Assembly: GCA_036346225.1 (NCBI GenBank) | Contig: JARFIW010000139.1 | Location: 7,750,001-7,814,000 of the forward strand | Reading direction: 5' to 3' | Length of the DNA: 64,000 nt | DNA from: Platerodrilus igneus | Taxonomy: Eukaryota; Arthropoda; Insecta; Coleoptera; Lycidae | The notes under the pieces: model-generated | Told to the model about the DNA's origin: nothing | Database searches by the model: none | Seen by the model: the letters and a program-made list of their open reading frames with translations, nothing else | Program-made: the position numbers and the translations under genes | Shown here: piece by piece, positions 34,619 to 45,756 of the stretch | How positions within the stretch are numbered: position 1 is the stretch's first letter | How the letters are laid out: each line of letters starts with the position of its first letter

Positions 34619-36726
34619 TACTCATATTTAGACCAGGGTAGAAAATTAAATAATCACATCAAATAATTTTAATCACCGTGTATAATGAATATTATTAGAT
34701 AATACGCGTTATTAAAACCGTGAAGCATAAAAATTTATTAGTTTCATCAAACATAAGAGATTTAAATCATGTACAAGACGCTTTATATCAAAAGAAGCAG
34801 TATTAAAAAGCTCTACGTGTAATGTAATTATTCCTAAACAATTGGAAATTACGTGCGAAATTTATATTAATTAACCCTATTTTAAGTAACCGGTATTGAA
34901 CAAAACGTACAGATAACAACTAATATTTAGTTAGGATTCACTAAAATTTAAAGGGTATTAATTTTAATTGGAGTTAGTTGAACCATTATTAATAATAAGC
35001 ATAAAACTTGTAAAAACCCAAGATTATAATACTAGAAAATAAAGCTCGGAGAATTAATATTATGTTGAACACCTGCGTAGTTTAAATGTCAAATACGGCG
35101 AAAATTTTGCAGATAATTAATGGTTCAGAGAATCTTGGGAAAACGTCGCATAATAGTTACAAGAATTGCTAAAGGTGGGTATATCACACTCCATGTGGAC
35201 TAAAATAATCGATAATACAGAATATCAATTTGCACCAATACGAACAGGTTAGAAAAGGAAAGAGAAAATGCGTCAAGCAAAGACACATATAGTAAAAGGC
35301 GGGATTTAAGCAACGTCACGAGGGTCACAATTGGTTGAAAATAGGATGCAAATATCAGAGGTAGAAACAACAATTTCTGTACAAAATTAATTAGTTTTTC
35401 TCGGACATGCTTGCGTGCCGTGTGTTGAAATTTCTGAGATTTAAATGGGACGAGTGAAAATTCGTAAAATCGACGCGCGAGCAACAGACTGGGAACATAG
35501 AATGAGGAATTCTTTAGAATTACCCGTTTTGGGGACAAAAGCGACGTGCCGGCTTTTTGCTATATATACCGAGATGAATATAAACAAGCCCTCTTAGACT
35601 CTTAGACTTTTGACGATTCGATGCGTTAAAAGCTCGTACATCCGCGACTTGATTGAAGATGTTAAACAGTGCATTTTAGTTGATAAAATAATTTAAAATT
35701 CTGCTCGTATATTTTAGTGATTCAAAATAGTTGGTTATTTACGTGCTAACATGAATGTACTTCAGTGCACTTAGATACAAGGTAATAAAATTTAGTTTCA
35801 CTGTACCAATTAGCAAAATTTACAACGACAAATGTATACACAAAAGTAGGCAGTTTTGGCGTATATTGGGGAAAGAAGTATGAAGTTATTTGCTATTTTC
35901 GGGGTGTTAATAATTGAATGGTTCAAATACGTGTCTGGATCCACGAAACAAGGGTCAGATATACATAGATGAGTTCCGGAAAAGCCCAGAAACAACTGGT
36001 GATGGAGAAAATTTTAAAAGCGTTGAGAATTAGAAGCCGTAAATATAATCCTGTTGGAATGGTGTGATTAACTAAAGGGACGATGTACTTTGAAGCTACG
36101 AGGACAGTAACCTTCAGGTAAATTATACTATTTTGTTTGACATTTTTGTGTGTGTTGAATAACTTTATAATTGATGTACTTTAAATGGACATTAGTGAAA
36201 TTGTACTAACCATAAAATTTTAATTTTAAGATGAAATTTGCTTGTTGAAGTAGAAAGGAGTATTTAGTTTTGATGTTCGGTAATATGATGAAAATTTGGG
36301 TATGTCTTTGAGCTCAATTAGACGAACCTGGTTAATTAACGTAAAGGGGTGGTAGATGCTCCTTTATACTCAGACTCCGGTCTGCTTATATTGTTATATT
36401 AATTAGTAGGCATCCAACAAGGACTTTAATTTTGGATGCACATTAAAATGATAATAAAATTAATCTTGAAATTCTTTTTAAAAAAACTGAAATTTATGCT
36501 GAGTTTAATTTTGAAATTTTAATGTATTCTGAATATTGATGTAAATAGAGTTAACGTTGATGTTTTTGGTAGGAATGTGTTGTTTTTTTATGAATGAGGA
36601 GGTTTATAACATTAGGTGAGCAGCCGAGGCGAAAAGAGGATCACAGCCGTTTATGACGCCCAATCTGTGGGACTAGAATTTTTGTTGATAGGACCCAGTT
36701 CCCGCAGTCAAAGGAGAATATCACAG

Positions 36727-36728
<2 letters not shown>
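34615..36728 (+). repeat. 3' LTR of the Gypsy element
   Basis: 2114 bp, nearly identical to 29537-31652. The differences I could see are about five substitutions (for example near 34840 and 36639) and several one- or two-base changes in homopolymer runs. It is followed directly by (AT)n. Confidence 0.88.

Positions 36729-36773
<45 letters not shown>
36729..36773. repeat. (AT)n microsatellite at the 3' edge of the Gypsy element
   Basis: Uninterrupted AT run right after the 3' LTR; counterpart of 29502-29536. The DNA from 36774 to 37244 beyond it shows no gene. Confidence 0.9.
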
Positions 36774-36779
<6 letters not shown>

Positions 36780-37244
36780 AATTATTAATTCCAAATTTCA
36801 GTGATTATACATCGTGACTAGCCTAAATTAATTTCCATAACTCGTTTTTATTGCAAATATGACAACGGCGCATTACATATATTTTAAATACAAATTTTTA
36901 GTATTAAGCTGTGTAAATCAGCATCGTGTTTTAACCAATCAAATCGAAGGCTAAACTTTCCCTAAACCTTTCATCGCTTTATTCTTAGCTGGAATGGAAT
37001 ATACTCATTATCTTAAAAAAATGAAGGAACTGTATGCGTAACAACTAGTTACGCTTTACGTTGTGACATTTGTGGGTTGTCGAACAATGCACGCTAAATG
37101 TTGTTCCACTTTAATCAAAAATACAAGAGAAACTTTTTGCTTGGTTGCTTTTCTCGTTTATAAATGAACTACAACCTTAGAATTATCATTCATTGCATAG
37201 TTCTAGCTTCACTCGTTTAAGATAGACTAAATAAGATACTCTAC

Positions 37245-37540
37245 ATGTGATTTTCCAATGCTCCACCCGAAGGTACTACATTGGCCAGGAAGCGAGTTTT
37301 TTTTACCTGGAAAATTTGGAATTTTGCCGAACCCTTGCTGTTCCAAGCAAGGTAGGGATCTTTAACGTGCGTGACAACACTCACACACGGGACTTCCATT
37401 TTACCTCTCATCGGAACGAGGGTGTATTTTTGTGAAAAATGCTCGCTTAATATTTTTCAAGCGGACCGTGTTGGGATTCGAACCTAGGACCTTGGGCGTA
37501 GTAGTCACACACATATCATCTACGCCACTGAGCCGCCTCA
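37245..37540 (-). mobile_element. tRNA-derived SINE, with head
   Basis: On the minus strand it starts with a tRNA-like head: a box A-like GGCTCAGTGGCGTAG (plus 37521-37536) and a perfect box B, GGTTCGAATCC (reverse of 37474-37484). These would form an internal RNA polymerase III promoter. The body follows, with the hairpin CCTTGCTGTTCCAAGCAAGG, and the end is at about 37245. Related copies are 18372-18551 and 61946-62253. It is not a functional tRNA gene because the cloverleaf is incomplete. Confidence 0.82.
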
Positions 37541-37550
37541 AAATAGAATA

Positions 37551-40256
37551 GAGGAAAGTGCCCAAAACGGGACCCCCATTTTATTTTTATTTTTATTAAT
37601 TAAAAAATTAAAAACAACTAAAACTATGTTTTAAAAGCACGTAATAATTAGTTGATAATGTTTTACGCCATTTAAATTTTATTTCCAGGAAATATTATAA
37701 TAAATTAGTAAGAAACAAAATATTTTACAAAACCTTACATTTCGGAAATTCTAAAAAAAGTTGCTTAAAGTGGACCCCTTGGAAAAATAATGGAAATAAC
37801 ACTTAAATGAATGTAAAAAGGGATTAAATCACTTAAAACATGAATTAAGTTAAAAGTAAATTATAAGGTATTTAATAGTGGTATAGTATAGTACAGAGAT
37901 GACATTTTTAACGGCAAAAATCACATACATAAATGTCTTTTTCTGCCCCAGCACAGTCCACATGGGCCCACTGTGAGCACATCATGCACATCACCCAAAG
38001 TTCCCCCTTAGAGTTCTCAGAAAATCTTCTGTCACAGAATATGCACAAAGCATCATTTTTTGATGGCGTTACTCCTGGCAAAGGCTCCATTACAGACGAC
38101 CCAGAGGAGATGCTGTCATCGTCACTGCTTGATTCTTTCTTGGCGTTCTTATCAAAGTTAAGACGTTTTTTTACAAGCTCTTTTCGTTTCCTTGAAGGTC
38201 CTGCTGAGCTACTTCCACGACCGCGATTAGTTTTGCATCCTCGAGCTTCACTCCGAGCTTGCTGTACAGCTTCCTTGGCCTTTTTAGCTTTTTTTAGCTT
38301 CCAACAAATGGGCTTTATAAGGCGTAGATGTGATTATTGTGGAACTGCAAGCTTTTCGTCTTTTCGTTGAGGTCCTCTTTTTGATTTTTAGTATAGGTGC
38401 AATCTCAAATGAACTTGTAACACTGCCCTGCTGAATATGTTGAACGTTGGTTAGGGTCAAACCGTGCAATTACTTGTGGTTCGTCTACATTGAATTCCTC
38501 TGTAACCACAGAAAAAATCTGTGGTTTTTCTCTTTAGCACTGATTCCTAGAAAGATAAATCTCGTTTCTTGTTTGCCTCTTCAATGAATTCAGCATCTGA
38601 GAACTACTTCTTATTCAGAGGATATATTCCTGTTACTCTGAAACCATTTATGGCTATTTCAGCTGTTTGGCATTTAATGTAGGCCTTGCCAAACAGTTCC
38701 ATTACATCAGAAGCACTCAGAGCACGTTCATTGAGTCGCAACCATTGCCTGATTTCCTCACTGTAGTAGACTTTTAGAGAACCCATGAAGGTTTTATCTA
38801 GAGGCTGTAATTTATGTGAGCAATGATGAGGCAGTGACACAATGGTAACGAAATTGGCTTTTGCCAAATCAATAACCTCAATGTTCTGTGTGTGGCTAAA
38901 GTGCCCATCCAAGAGCAACAACACTGGTTTTTCCTCGCTAGGATTTGTAAACTCGACGAAGTGTCTAAACCACTGAGTGAAGGAGTTTATTTGGATCCAT
39001 CCTGATGGGTGAACTGCAAATTTTGTTCCAGGTGGAGCCCTTTTTTTCAACTGCTCACTCATGTTTTTCCTTGAAAAAATCACTAAAGGGTGAACAAATG
39101 AGCCACTAGCACTCATACAGGCAACAACAGTTATTAGAGCACCACGTTCTCCCGATGTCAGGGCAGCTACCTGTTTTTGCCTTTAAGGCCAATTACCTTT
39201 GCTACTTTAGATTGAACCACAGTAATGCCGCTCTCATCGACGTTGTATATTCGGTCTGGTGTGAATTTTCCTTTGTCGTAGACATTTTCCAGAAGGTTAT
39301 AAAATGTCTGTGTTCTGTTTGTTAAACCCTGGGGCCCTGCTGTACGACGTTCCAGTAGGTTTCCTTTCTGACAGCTTTGCTTTGTGGTGTTTAAGAAAAA
39401 GGCTAACCCACTTTTTACCTGCAATATCATCTTTGAAAGGATGTTCTATGTAATTTTTTTCTGCCACTTGTACGACCATCCTTCTCAAGTCATTCCGAGT
39501 AAGGCCAAAAAAAGAAGTTTCCATAACAAGACAGTACTGAACTAATTCTTTTTCAAGATCTTTGCCCAAAACTGTAGGCTTGTCTCTGTTTGCTTTAGCT
39601 GCTTCCTCGGGTATACCGTATTTCATGTTTGATAACCGCATAAGAGTTGTTTTTGGTTCATTAAATTGCTTAGAAGCTTTCTTCCAACCCATCTTCTATT
39701 TTCGAACTGCGTCAATAGCTTTAGCCATTTTCGATGGACACCACTTCCTATGGTCAATCTTCCCCATTATCCTCTTGAAATCTAAAACAGAATTCAAAGA
39801 GAATAATAGTGTACAGAGGCATATACAGCAGGTTTTTAAACATGACAAATAACGGGTCCACTTTAGGAAACTTACTGGGTCCCTTTTGCGCGGCTATAGC
39901 CTCAATATTGTTTACATAATAACTTTTTAATGGAACATTCAAATACGATGGCTTCACGATACATATTATCTACATTCCTTACTATTCAAGAATAGAAATA
40001 TATGTTAAAAACCTTACCTGCCAAAATATAGGAGGAATGGCAAATAACGTATTACACTAAAGAATGTTTATCTAACAACAAAACACGTAATGGCGAACTG
40101 ACAGCCAGCGGGTAAAGCAGGTGAACGCTCCACTTTGTAGCGGTAGAGGTCTAAACTAATAGTTACGATTGATTCCGAAAGAGTTCATCACAGTACAGAG
40201 CCAGAAGACCAGGGGTCCACTTTAGAGGTAGGAGTCCGGTTTTGGGCACTTTCCTC
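37551..40256 (-). mobile_element. pogo/Tigger-like DNA transposon, 2.7 kb, with TIRs
   Basis: The left end GAGGAAAGTGCCCAAAACGG (37551-37570) is inversely matched by the right end, 40237-40256, with one mismatch in the first 22 bases. TA flanks both ends (37549-37550, 40257-40258). Subterminal copies of GTGGACCCC occur inverted at both sides (near 37775 and 40213). The interior carries one transposase gene on the minus strand. Size and ends are complete; only point lesions in the gene disable it. It inserted right next to the SINE head. Confidence 0.9.
37908..39775 (-). pseudogene. pogo-type transposase with C-terminal PHD-like finger
   Basis: Read right to left. N-terminal HTH (GWKKASKQFNEPKTTLMRLS), CENP-B-like second HTH (LVQYCLVMETSFFGLTRNDL, then KKWVSLFLKHH), then the DDE core: IYNVDESGITVV (first Asp), [11 protein letters not shown] (second Asp), [20 protein letters not shown] (third Asp), and [12 protein letters not shown] charged linker (about 38100-38600) ends in a Cys/His finger, CIFCDRRF...GELWVMCMMCSQWAH...CAG...YVCDFC, as in other insect pogo transposases. 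Frameshifts lie between 39297 and 39430 and near 39170. The in-frame TAG after PLNKK (38604) and further shifts in the linker break the finger from the core. The plus-strand open frame 37933-38370 is a shadow. Confidence 0.88.
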
Positions 40257-40324
40257 TACTACTGAACAATACCATAGTGCAAAGATATAGTCTTTTATAA
40301 CAATACTTTCTGTTTTAAACGATC

Positions 40325-41460
40325 TTGCACCTTAAAAAAGTTCTAGAGTAGTAGAACGGGTAGAATGGCATGTGTGTTTCGGTGAGCTAAGGAGCCGAAT
40401 TATAGGATTACCCCAATTAGTGAGGTTTTCAGTAAGGAATCAGGCTAAGACAGGCCTTTGAAAGAGGGCAGTCCCATTCGGATCTCCGGGGGAGAACTGC
40501 TTCAGAGGATGTGATGGGAAAGTTAAATAAGAAGAAAAGAAGAACCGGGAACATCTAGCGAGTCGGGGCATGGAATGTTAGAAGCATGTAGCAAGTAGGT
40601 AAGCTAGAAAATTTTGAAAACTGAAAAGGATAGGTTAGCATTAGACATAATAGGGATTAGCGGAGACTTTAGGGTAATTCATACAGTATCGCAGGGAGAA
40701 AATGCTGATGTGGGAATAGTAATGCGGAGAAAGGTAGAATATTGTGTAGAAAACCACTTACAAAAGAACGGTTAGATTAGAATCTAAATCGGTAAATACA
40801 GTAATAATACAAGTTTACACGCCCGCCTCTACCTACAGTAATAAAGCGGTAGAAAGGACCTACAAAAATATCGAAAACATATTAAGATTCATAAATGGGC
40901 ATGAAAATTTAATCATTACAGGAAATTTTAATACAGTGGTAGGTGGGGTAGGAAAGGGGCGATAGTAGGTTTATTTGGCTTAAGAATGTAAAACCACATA
41001 TGAAATAGGTTGGTTGGATATGACGACAAAAATAATTTAAACGTTACAAACACATTATTTCAATATCTTGCTAGAAGACGATACACTTGGAAGATGCCTG
41101 ACGACATAATGAGATATCAAATAGGTTACGTTCTTTTTAAACAACAGTTTAGGAATCAACTAAAAGGTAGTAGAAGCTACCCGGAAGCAGATATAGACAC
41201 TGACCACAGCATAATAATTATGAAGGTCACGCTTAAATGTATAAATTTGAAAAAGAGAACCGAAAAAGGCACTTTGACCTAGAGAAACTAAACGATACAG
41301 GTCCCACAAAAAATTTGAAAGAAAGTCAAACGAATTGGTGAAAGACATCGTGAAAATTTCTTATACTAAGAAAGTAAAAATAGAATGGAATAACATTAAA
41401 TCCAGCGTAGATATTTGTTACAGTATTCCGTGCAGACAAGAAAAAAGATAGTAAAGTAAG
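40325..41460 (+). pseudogene. RTE-like LINE, second copy: leader and endonuclease only
   Basis: Co-linear with 14700-15950: leader, then a broken endonuclease (FRVIH-like, GIVMR, VNTVIIQVY, GHENLIITGNFN, NTLFQYL, FRNQLKGSRSYPEADIDTDH). Parts of the first third are deleted near 40670. It keeps the catalytic DH (TDHS) that the first copy lost. It ends where a local direct repeat begins; no RT follows. An open stretch at 41010-41282 belongs to it. Confidence 0.8.
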
Positions 41461-41785
41461 TAAAGATAATCGCTCACACCGAATACTCCAACTAAATAGA
41501 AGGGTAGAATAGAAATAAAAAAAAATGGATTCCGTGCCAGCTCAAACTTTCATGTATCAAGTTCGATTATCTTCTTATTGAAATGAGTACTTATTTAAAA
41601 CCTTGCTTTGCTTTGCAAAGGTTAAAACATTATCTCCAGCTTAGACATTTGTTATGGTATTCCGTGCAGACAAGAAAGAAAGTATTAAAGTAAGTACAGA
41701 AAATCGCCCACACCGAATACAGCAACAAAACACAAGGGTAGAATAGGAATCCAAAATAATTGGATTCCGTGCTAGCTCAAAAGTC
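41397..41785. repeat. Direct repeat inside the LINE remnant
   Basis: About 145 bp at 41397-41545 recurs at 41632-41785 (GTATTCCGTGCAGACAAGAA, GGATTCCGTGC.AGCTC). The copies diverge by roughly 15 percent by eye. The sequence from 41786 to 41961 is AT-rich without features. Confidence 0.7.
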
Positions 41786-41961
41786 GTAGCGTGGGCTGGG
41801 TCACAAAAAAAAATTGGAAATTTCAGTTAAATCACTTATTTACAAACCATTAATTAACAAACATACTATCAAAAGGAATAGTTACAAAAACCAAAACGAG
41901 CAATTCCGTAATCGTCCTGTTACAACACGATGTTAACAAAAGCGTCAACTCGCTTATGACA

Positions 41962-42715
41962 CATCACCATCATCATCAGGTCTTCAGTCCTGGAACTGGT
42001 TAGACGCGTACCCTCATTGTTTCCTAGTCTAAACTAACTTACACATTTCCCTAAAATTTGCACAGTGCGCATCTATCACTATCTGCATGCGAAAGTCTGA
42101 TCTCGGTCTGCCTCTACCTCTCTTTTACTATCTCTGCTTGTAATATATCCCGTACTATTCCCCAAAAATGTCTTAGAATGTATCCTGCACTTCCATTTCT
42201 CCTACTTTTTTTCCACAGATATCTTTATTCCTCTACTATTTCTATAACCTATTTGTTATTAACTTTGTCTGTCTATGATGTCATCCCCATACATCTGAAG
42301 CACAACATTCCAGAATGTTTCCATCTTTTTCTGCCTGCTTTACCTACTGCCACTATTTCATAGAGGTCCTTGCTGTGCTCCACACATATGCTCCCAACAA
42401 TTTTTTTCTTGTTTCTATGTTTGTTGTTTTTTAACATAGCTTCTGTTCCTTCTTGTTAGATGTAGTTTGGTCACTTTTTATTGTTTTACAATTATATACC
42501 ATATTTTCCGATGTTCAGTGGTATGTGAAGGTGGTAACCAGCCTCCGGCTGCCAAGTTCCCCAAGCATTTGAGCATTTGTCGAATTAATAGTTTTTCCAA
42601 TATATTCATTCAAACAATCAACAATAGTTGAAAATATTTCATACCCAACACCTGTAGTTGTTTATAATAATCATCAAATTCAAGTGCACTTATTTTTTCG
42701 TCATTAGGTTTGTAA
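41962..42715 (-). repeat. RTE-derived composite repeat, copy B
   Basis: Minus-strand copy. Its 3' end reads GACCTGATGATGATGGTGAT-like at 41962-41985 and it runs back through the RT C-terminus and tail to about 42715, where it is cut off. It is co-linear with 18230-19110 and 62450-63173. Open frames on the plus strand here are antisense shadows. Confidence 0.75.
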
Positions 42716-43978
42716 CAATTTTATTTTTGATTAATAAATCCCTTCATAAAAGTGCGAGAATAATAAAACACTTTTATTAAAATAATGGTAAAATACATTT
42801 AACAACTAAGGTAATACGTTAAAGCAGCATCGTCCTTTGGTATTCTATTTGTGGTTAATTATCTGTGTCTTCTACAACTATTCGCAGGCGCGTTTCGGTT
42901 TGACAGTCCCCTCCTCGGACGCCACGGTCGCCCGAGCTAGTTTTGTAATCAGTCGGCCATACGTGGAAGAAGCGATAAGATGTACCAAAGACTGCAGGCC
43001 GGCAATTTGCGTATCAACTTTGAGGAGTCGGGACACATCTTTGAATAGCGGTTGGTATCGTATGAAGGTTATTAACTTGTTTAATTTGAGATAATTTATT
43101 TAGCACGACGTGAAGAATGCTACAATTAAAAATGCAACTTAGAAAATAGGAAATTTAACCCATTTTATGAAGACCACTTTGTTTTACGACGTGAGGAATG
43201 CTACAATTAAAAATGCAACTTTGAAAATAGAAAGTTCAACCAATTTTAAGAAGACCACTTTGTTATACAACGTAAAGATGCTACTTTGGTGAGGCAGCGT
43301 GATTCAACATCCGGATTGCAGCAGCTGCCGAATGTATCGTGACCGTATTTGATTCTACACGTGGAACAACTCCATTTGGTAGAAGTTGTTTAGTATGAGC
43401 TTGGTTCACACTACATGCAGTAATCTTCGCGTGAAATAACAAGTACCTCATCAAGACGAGAAAAGCAGTTTTTGGTTCGCAGTTAGCTTTAAGTACTTTT
43501 TTGGTGTAATTCAGTTATTAATTAAATTTTTGTTGCAATTCATTTATTTTAAAAGAGATTCTTTTTAGTAAATAATTGGTTCAACATTAAAGTTTTTTAT
43601 TTTGATCAAATATGATCAGAAAGCTAACATCCTTAAGAGTAGAATTTTTATGCCAACTTTATATTGAAAATATCTTTTTACTACTTCTTTATGTATATTT
43701 GCGGGACACAAATAGTGTTCCACCTTTTTTATTAACCTAACTATTATAATTTCTTACAGGAACAGCGTCTTATTTTATTAAGACAGGTTTTTGTCATCAA
43801 AGGCGATTTTTTTTTCTTTGGGTCTCCACGTCCGCCCTTAGAAATATGCCATGCCATTATCCTGAATAAGTCCGGACTTGGTGGCGCCTATTTGTTTTAG
43901 ATTAAGTTTGACCTACAAACAGATTTCGACTTACCCCCCCATTTCTTATAGCTCTACCCAAGGAATAGACCCCTAGTT
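42716..43978. other. No gene recognised; holds a tandem repeat
   Basis: An 86-codon frame at 42837-43094 overlaps a sequence that on the minus strand resembles a worn hammerhead/PLE motif (CCGAGGA...CCGAAACGCG). The 81-bp tandem repeat is listed separately. The left end of the piggyBac element was not found. Confidence 0.5.
43105..43290. repeat. Tandem repeat, 2.3 x 81 bp
   Basis: Units start at 43105, 43186 and 43267 (ACGACGTGAAGAATGCTAC). The third is partial and diverged. A/T-rich, with no function evident. Confidence 0.88.
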
Positions 43979-44834
43979 ATGTCGGAAGACTTCGTCTCAC
44001 TAGCTCCCATGAGTGGGGCAGGAGCCTCTAAGGAAAAACCGTTGCAGGTTTTCCGTCTGGAAACTGGTTGGACACGTATCAGTTCCAGAATTTCATACAT
44101 TCATTGGATTGTTGTTGCACATGGGAACTTAGAGAACAAACCGAATACAAGACTATTGGAAAACTTATGCTCTTTTAATGTAAAATGTTTTCATGATAAC
44201 ATGAGTAGGGATCGCTTTTTCATAATTCTTAGGTGTCAGCATTTTGTTAAAAATCTTACAGGACTAGCTGTTATTGAGGATTGAATTTATAAAATACGTC
44301 CATTACTTGAATTTTTCAACGTAATATATCAGCCAGGAAATATGTCTCGCTTGATGAGTCAATGATACTGTGGCGAGGACGATTAGTCTTCAAGCAACTT
44401 ATTAAAAACGAACGTCATGAATATGGCATCAAGTTGTACGTTTCGACAGAGTTTGATGGTATGGTTTTGAACATGAAGATATACACTGGTAAACTGGATT
44501 CTTTAGGAGGAAAGGGCCATTAAAAAAAAGTTGTACTGCATTTAATGAAGAATTATTTTGGATATGGTCATTTGCTGTTTATTGACAATAATTATGCAGC
44601 AGTTGATCTAGCTGAGGATTGTTTGAAAAATAATACGCATTGCACAGGAACGTTAAATCCAAAACGTCGGAAACTTCCTAGGGAGGTGAAGGAAGCAAAT
44701 TTAAAAAAAGTGAGACTATAGGAAAATACAGGAATGGTATTTTAACGAATAATTTTGCCTGGCATGGAGAAAGTAATTCGAGCATAGGGAACCAAATCAA
44801 TATATAAATTGTTGGTTATTTTGCAAAAAGACAA

Positions 44835-44877
44835 GCCCGTGACCGGTTTCACTGTTCTTGCAGATCATCAGACGGAC
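44835..44877 (-). ncRNA. Hammerhead ribozyme, inverted copy
   Basis: Reverse complement of the ribozyme at 45256-45298, with all core bases intact (CTGATGA, GAAA, GTC on the minus strand). It belongs to the inverted partial unit at the left edge of the element. Confidence 0.78.
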
Positions 44878-45255
44878 GCATATATTTTTGCAAAACAACC
44901 AACTAAGTTCTAAAATAATACACAAATTAAAGTGTATCTATAGTGCAAATATTGGTTTCCGCCGACCAACTTCCTCGATTAGCACTGGGTGTAGTACCTT
45001 CTTAGAAGGTCCGCCAGTGCTAGGTAGGTAACAGGTCATTTGTTTATTTAATTTTCATTTTGTCTTTTGACTAGCTACTTAAATTTTGTCTGGCAATGCC
45101 ATCTACACTATCCCGTCGGAGACTGGAAACAGTCTTCGATAGTTAGTTGCTTATTCTCGAGTATAAAGGGCGCATGGGAAATATTTGCACTATAGATACA
45201 CTTTAATTTGTGTATTATTTTAGAACTTAGTTGGTTGTTTTGCAAAAAGATATGC

Positions 45256-45298
45256 GTCCGTCTGATGATCTGCAAGAACAGTGAAACCGGTCACGGGC
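45256..45298 (+). ncRNA. Hammerhead ribozyme, type I minimal
   Basis: Stem I GUCCGU pairs with ACGGGC (6 bp, one G-U). Core CUGAUGA is at 45262-45268. Stem II CUG/CAG has loop CAAGAA. Core GAAA starts at 45283. A minimal, self-complementary stem III ACCGGU leads to the cleavage triplet GUC, so cutting is predicted after 45292. Such tiny stems III are known to favour action as dimers or in tandem RNAs, which fits the tandem units. Confidence 0.82.
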
Positions 45299-45713
45299 TT
45301 GTCTTTTTGCAAAATAACCAACAATTTATATATTGATTTGGTTCCCTATGCTCGAATTACTTTCTCCATGCCAGGCAAAATTATTCGTTAATGTTTAATT
45401 GGAAACGGATTGGTTTCCGTCGACCAACTTCCTCGATTAGCACTGGGTGTAGTACCTTCTTAGAAGGTCCGCCAGTGCTAGGTAGGTAACAGGTCATTTG
45501 TTTATTTAATTTTCATTTTGTCTTTTGACTAGCTACTTAAATTTTGTCTGGCAATGCCATCTACACTATCCCGTCGGAGACTGGAAACAGTCTTCGATAG
45601 TTAGTTGCTTATTCTCGAGTATAAAGGGCGCATGGGAAATATTTGCACTATAGATACACTTTAATTTGTGTATTATTTTAGAACTTAGTTGGTTGTTTTG
45701 CAAAAAGATATGC

Positions 45714-45756
45714 GTCCGTCTGATGATCTACAAGAACAGTGAAACCGGTCACGGGC
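45714..45756 (+). ncRNA. Hammerhead ribozyme, second unit
   Basis: Exactly 458 bp after the first. Identical core, but stem II carries CUA/CAG, so one pair is lost; activity may be reduced. Confidence 0.78.

Larger units (their letters stand above)
29537..36728 (+). mobile_element. Gypsy-type LTR retrotransposon, young LTRs, deleted pol
   Basis: 5' LTR 29537-31652, primer-binding site at 31658, broken gag, protease and partial RT, an AG-rich stretch, a polypurine tract at 34609-34618, 3' LTR 34615-36728. Total 7.2 kb with only 2.96 kb of interior. RNase H and integrase are missing. The 2.1-kb LTRs differ by about five substitutions and some homopolymer lengths, by eye, so insertion is recent although the coding part is useless. 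Mobilisation in trans is the simplest reading. Confidence 0.85.

Noticed and set aside
37933..38370. Plus-strand frame of 145 codons
   Set aside because: Shadow of the linker and PHD-like finger of the minus-strand pogo transposase.
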